Origin: Gammaproteobacteria bacterium
GTDB lineage: Bacteria; Pseudomonadota; Gammaproteobacteria; Pseudomonadales; Pseudohongiellaceae
NCBI GenBank assembly: GCA_018661465.1
Contig: JABJIC010000014.1
Coordinates: 1-64,000 of the forward strand
Direction of reading: 5' to 3'
Length of the DNA stretch: 64,000 nt
The notes beneath the pieces are model-generated. The model was not told the DNA's origin. It did no database searches and saw nothing but the letters and a program-made list of their open reading frames with translations. The translations under genes were made by a program, and so were the position numbers. Shown in pieces: positions 61,803 to 64,000 of this stretch; position 1 is the stretch's first letter, and each line of letters starts with the position of its first letter.

Positions 61803-64000
61803 GCGGCATTCTCCATAAAAGTAATTCTTGTATCGGCATCTTTCACACCGAAAGTAGGCTTGAAGATCATGATCATGGCGGGGATCAGGAACAAATCGCA
61901 GAGCAGGGCTACAAATATTGCGGCTGAACCGAAGAATCCCATTTTCGCCATACCTAAATAGTCGGAGAAGCTGAGAAGGGCAAAACCAAGTCCCAGCACC
62001 ATGGTCGTAAACATCACCGCCTGACCTACATCGCGTATAGTCGATTTAAGTGATTCGCTAATGCTTCCAGTTCTGATCAGCTCCACTCGGTAATGGGTCA
62101 TGAAGTGAATAGTGTCGTCCACCGCTATACCAATAATTAGCGGCGCGATTAACAGGGTGTCGGTATCGAGTGATATTCCCATCAAGCCCATCATGCCAAA
62201 TCCAAGCAGAGCAGGGATCATATTGGGAATCATAGCCATGAGTCCGCCTTGCAGCGAGCCCAGTGTGATAATCATGATTACGCTGATTACGCCTATGGCC
62301 AATGTGAAACTGGAAAACTGTGAATTGGCAACCTCATCCATCATGCGCATCAGTAGTGCCATGGAGCCGGTTAGATAGATTTCCATTTCGGGAAAATCGC
62401 CGCGAGCATCGACGAAAACCTCTTCGATGTCTACTGAGATTTCTTCGAAGAATTGTTGATACTCATAAGATCCCGCATTGTAGATATTCAGGGACACGTG
62501 AGAGCGAGAATAATCATCAGAAACAAGGCTTCGACGATCTTCCGGATTAGCACTATTAAACAGATAGAGTAGCTGTGAAATCATCTGTTCTGAATCAGGT
62601 ACCCGATAGAAAGCAGGATCATCATCATTCATTATCTGATATGTGTCTTTTACTATATTCGCCAAAGAGTTTGTGCGGGAAACCTGATCTGAATAGCGCG
62701 TCTCAATACGATTTTGTAAGGAGTCCATTGCATGCATAATTTTCGGATTCAGCATGCCGTCGGTGGTCTGGGTGTCGACCATAATTACCATGGATTGAGC
62801 GCCAGCCATATTTTCATCAACAATTTCATAGGCGATACGCAGGACGCTTCCTTCTCGCGTAAGCTCGGTCATATTGGAATCAATTTTTACCTGGCTGGTT
62901 CCGTATGCACAAAGACCGAACACAGTGGCAAAAATGGCAAGTATTAGTCCGGGTCGTTTGGCTACTATATAGGGCACATAGGACAAAATTTGGTGCTGCC
63001 AATTCACCACTACATAGGTCAGGCCAGTGATCAGCACTATATAACTGCCAACGAAAATCCCCAATGCGGCATATAAAGCTATGGTGTAGATGATAGCGAT
63101 CGCTGCCTTCTTCCATACATATAGCTCATTCCACTTTCTGCCAATCCTATCGGCGAAACTGGCATCTGTGGTGTTCGCTCCCGGGTGCCAGACATCCAGT
63201 AATATGGGCAATAAAACCATAGTAAAAAAGAATGCCATCACTACGCCGAAAGCTGACATGTAGCCGAACACTTGTATAGGAAGCAGCTCGGAAGTTGTAA
63301 GAGCCAGCACTCCACACATGGTAGTTACAGTAGTTACCATGATGGCAAGGCCGGTCTTTCCGTAAGATAGGGACAATGCCTCGTAGTGCTCTTTTCCCTC
63401 GCGGCGGAAACTGAAGTAGGCGCTCATTACGTGAACACAATCGGCAATACCGACAGCAAAAACCAACAGCACAGTGAGGGATATCATTTGTGATACGGTT
63501 ATTCCAAGCCAGACTGTTATGCCCCAGGTCCAAGCCATAGAGGCAGCAATAGTAACCATTGGCCAGAGGACTGCGCTAAAGGAGCGGAATAGAATCCATA
63601 ACAGCAATGTGAATATCAGGACCATCACTATTCCCAACACCATCATCTGATTGAGCATATTCATCATGAATTCCATCATCGGAGGGTTGCCTACCGGATA
63701 GAATTCGAATTGCTCGTCGTACTTTTCGTAAAGACCTTTGGTGATAATGTGAAAGTTGGTATAACCGAGCATATCTACCGGTTCAAAAACCACGTCCTGA
63801 ACCTCGGCACTCTCATCGAATTCGAGGTCGAAGCCGCCATCACTGTCAAATGCGTCGAAGCCTCCGAAGCTGTCATCTAATGAGATGTCACTGGAGTCCA
63901 CGGCAGAAACGTAATCTTCCTTGGGCTGTGCACCGAAGTCGGTTTGGATCATTATCGCGCCGTATTGAGCGTCAGCCGAGTAAAATGCGAGAAGATAATC
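61799..64000 (-). CDS. MMPL-type RND transporter, N-terminus cut by right edge
   Basis: At least 734 residues are inside the window; the frame stays open through 64000 (D-Y-L-L-A-F-Y-S-A-D-A-Q-Y-G-A-I-M-I-Q-T-D-F-G), so the start and first helix lie beyond it. Two sets of helices are seen, each with the sterol-sensing/MMPL block: G-I-A-D-C-V-H-V-M-S-A-Y-F in the first half and G-I-A-V-D-D-T-I-H-F-M-T-H-Y in the second. These carry the proton-relay Asp. Such proteins move lipids or hydrophobic compounds with the proton gradient. It heads the module with the LolA-like and DUF1302 genes. Confidence 0.93.
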   Translation of the reverse strand, partial: DYLLAFYSADAQYGAIMIQTDFGAQPKEDYVSAVDSSDISLDDSFGGFDAFDSDGGFDLEFDESAEVQDVVFEPVDMLGYTNFHIITKGLYEKYDEQFEFYPVGNPPMMEFMMNMLNQMMVLGIVMVLIFTLLLWILFRSFSAVLWPMVTIAASMAWTWGITVWLGITVSQMISLTVLLVFAVGIADCVHVMSAYFSFRREGKEHYEALSLSYGKTGLAIMVTTVTTMCGVLALTTSELLPIQVFGYMSAFGVVMAFFFTMVLLPILLDVWHPGANTTDASFADRIGRKWNELYVWKKAAIAIIYTIALYAALGIFVGSYIVLITGLTYVVVNWQHQILSYVPYIVAKRPGLILAIFATVFGLCAYGTSQVKIDSNMTELTREGSVLRIAYEIVDENMAGAQSMVIMVDTQTTDGMLNPKIMHAMDSLQNRIETRYSDQVSRTNSLANIVKDTYQIMNDDDPAFYRVPDSEQMISQLLYLFNSANPEDRRSLVSDDYSRSHVSLNIYNAGSYEYQQFFEEISVDIEEVFVDARGDFPEMEIYLTGSMALLMRMMDEVANSQFSSFTLAIGVISVIMIITLGSLQGGLMAMIPNMIPALLGFGMMGLMGISLDTDTLLIAPLIIGIAVDDTIHFMTHYRVELIRTGSISESLKSTIRDVGQAVMFTTMVLGLGFALLSFSDYLGMAKMGFFGSAAIFVALLCDLFLIPAMIMIFKPTFGVKDADTRITFMENAA

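Overview
The window looks like a stretch of chromosome from a Gram-negative marine-type gammaproteobacterium. Evidence for this is the divergent uvrA/ssb pair, the DUF2333, DUF2937 and YaiI/YqxD-family genes, a TAXI-type TRAP transporter, many outer-membrane barrels and lipoproteins, and moderate GC content. I cannot name a genus; the gene mix would fit the OMG/Cellvibrionales-like or neighbouring oligotrophic lineages. No tRNA, rRNA, CRISPR array or prophage was seen.

Layout. 1-1.6 kb: the N-terminus of an IS3-type transposase runs off the left edge, followed by three small minus-strand genes (a membrane protein possibly cut by the IS, a DUF6869 protein, a YdcZ-like DMT protein). 1.8-3.65 kb: a secreted redoxin/cytochrome c/copper-monooxygenase-like fusion. 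3.65-4.44 kb: a gene-poor stretch with possible transposon relics. 4.4-7.7 kb: hemH, an orphan membrane hybrid histidine kinase and a 38-residue membrane peptide gene. 7.9-12 kb: a three-subunit molybdenum hydroxylase with a Tat signal, of PaoABC type. 12.1-12.8 kb: a non-coding block with a long hairpin, a MITE-like element and a (TAGGAA)12 microsatellite. 12.8-15.1 kb: an M14 peptidase and a Prx5-type peroxiredoxin. 15.2-24.8 kb: uvrA facing ssb, then a plus-strand housekeeping run (RmlD-like protein, moeA, lipoprotein, DUF2333, DUF2937, YaiI, GDSL esterase). 24.9-30 kb: a minus-strand run of TAXI-TRAP transporter, MDR reductase and Ca2+/Na+ antiporter.

30.2-41.7 kb is the most unusual part: nine closely spaced minus-strand genes. 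In transcription order they are coiled-coil protein A, M16 peptidase lipoprotein, ABC ATPase, ABC-2 permease, PDZ lipoprotein, a 57-bp tandem repeat, two FG-GAP/VCBS proteins, a two-helix membrane protein, and coiled-coil protein B, a relative of A. Divergent from it, at 42.2-49.8 kb, is a TolC/HlyD/MacB-type tripartite ABC exporter followed by an amidase. I treat the nine-gene operon, possibly together with the exporter, as the best candidate for an undescribed envelope system. The grouping is read directly from the sequence; the function is inference.

49.9-58 kb: a TPR/TonB-C-like protein, an alginate-export-type porin, a Tat-exported epoxide-hydrolase-like protein, threonine ammonia-lyase, a CaiB-type CoA transferase, a decayed blaI/blaR1-like regulator pair (one nonsense codon, one truncation) and ferredoxin-NADP reductase. 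58.2-64 kb: a dicarboxylate symporter, then a minus-strand module of MMPL/RND transporter (cut by the right edge), LolA-like protein and DUF1302 barrel, which resembles a lipid or hydrophobic-compound transport set.
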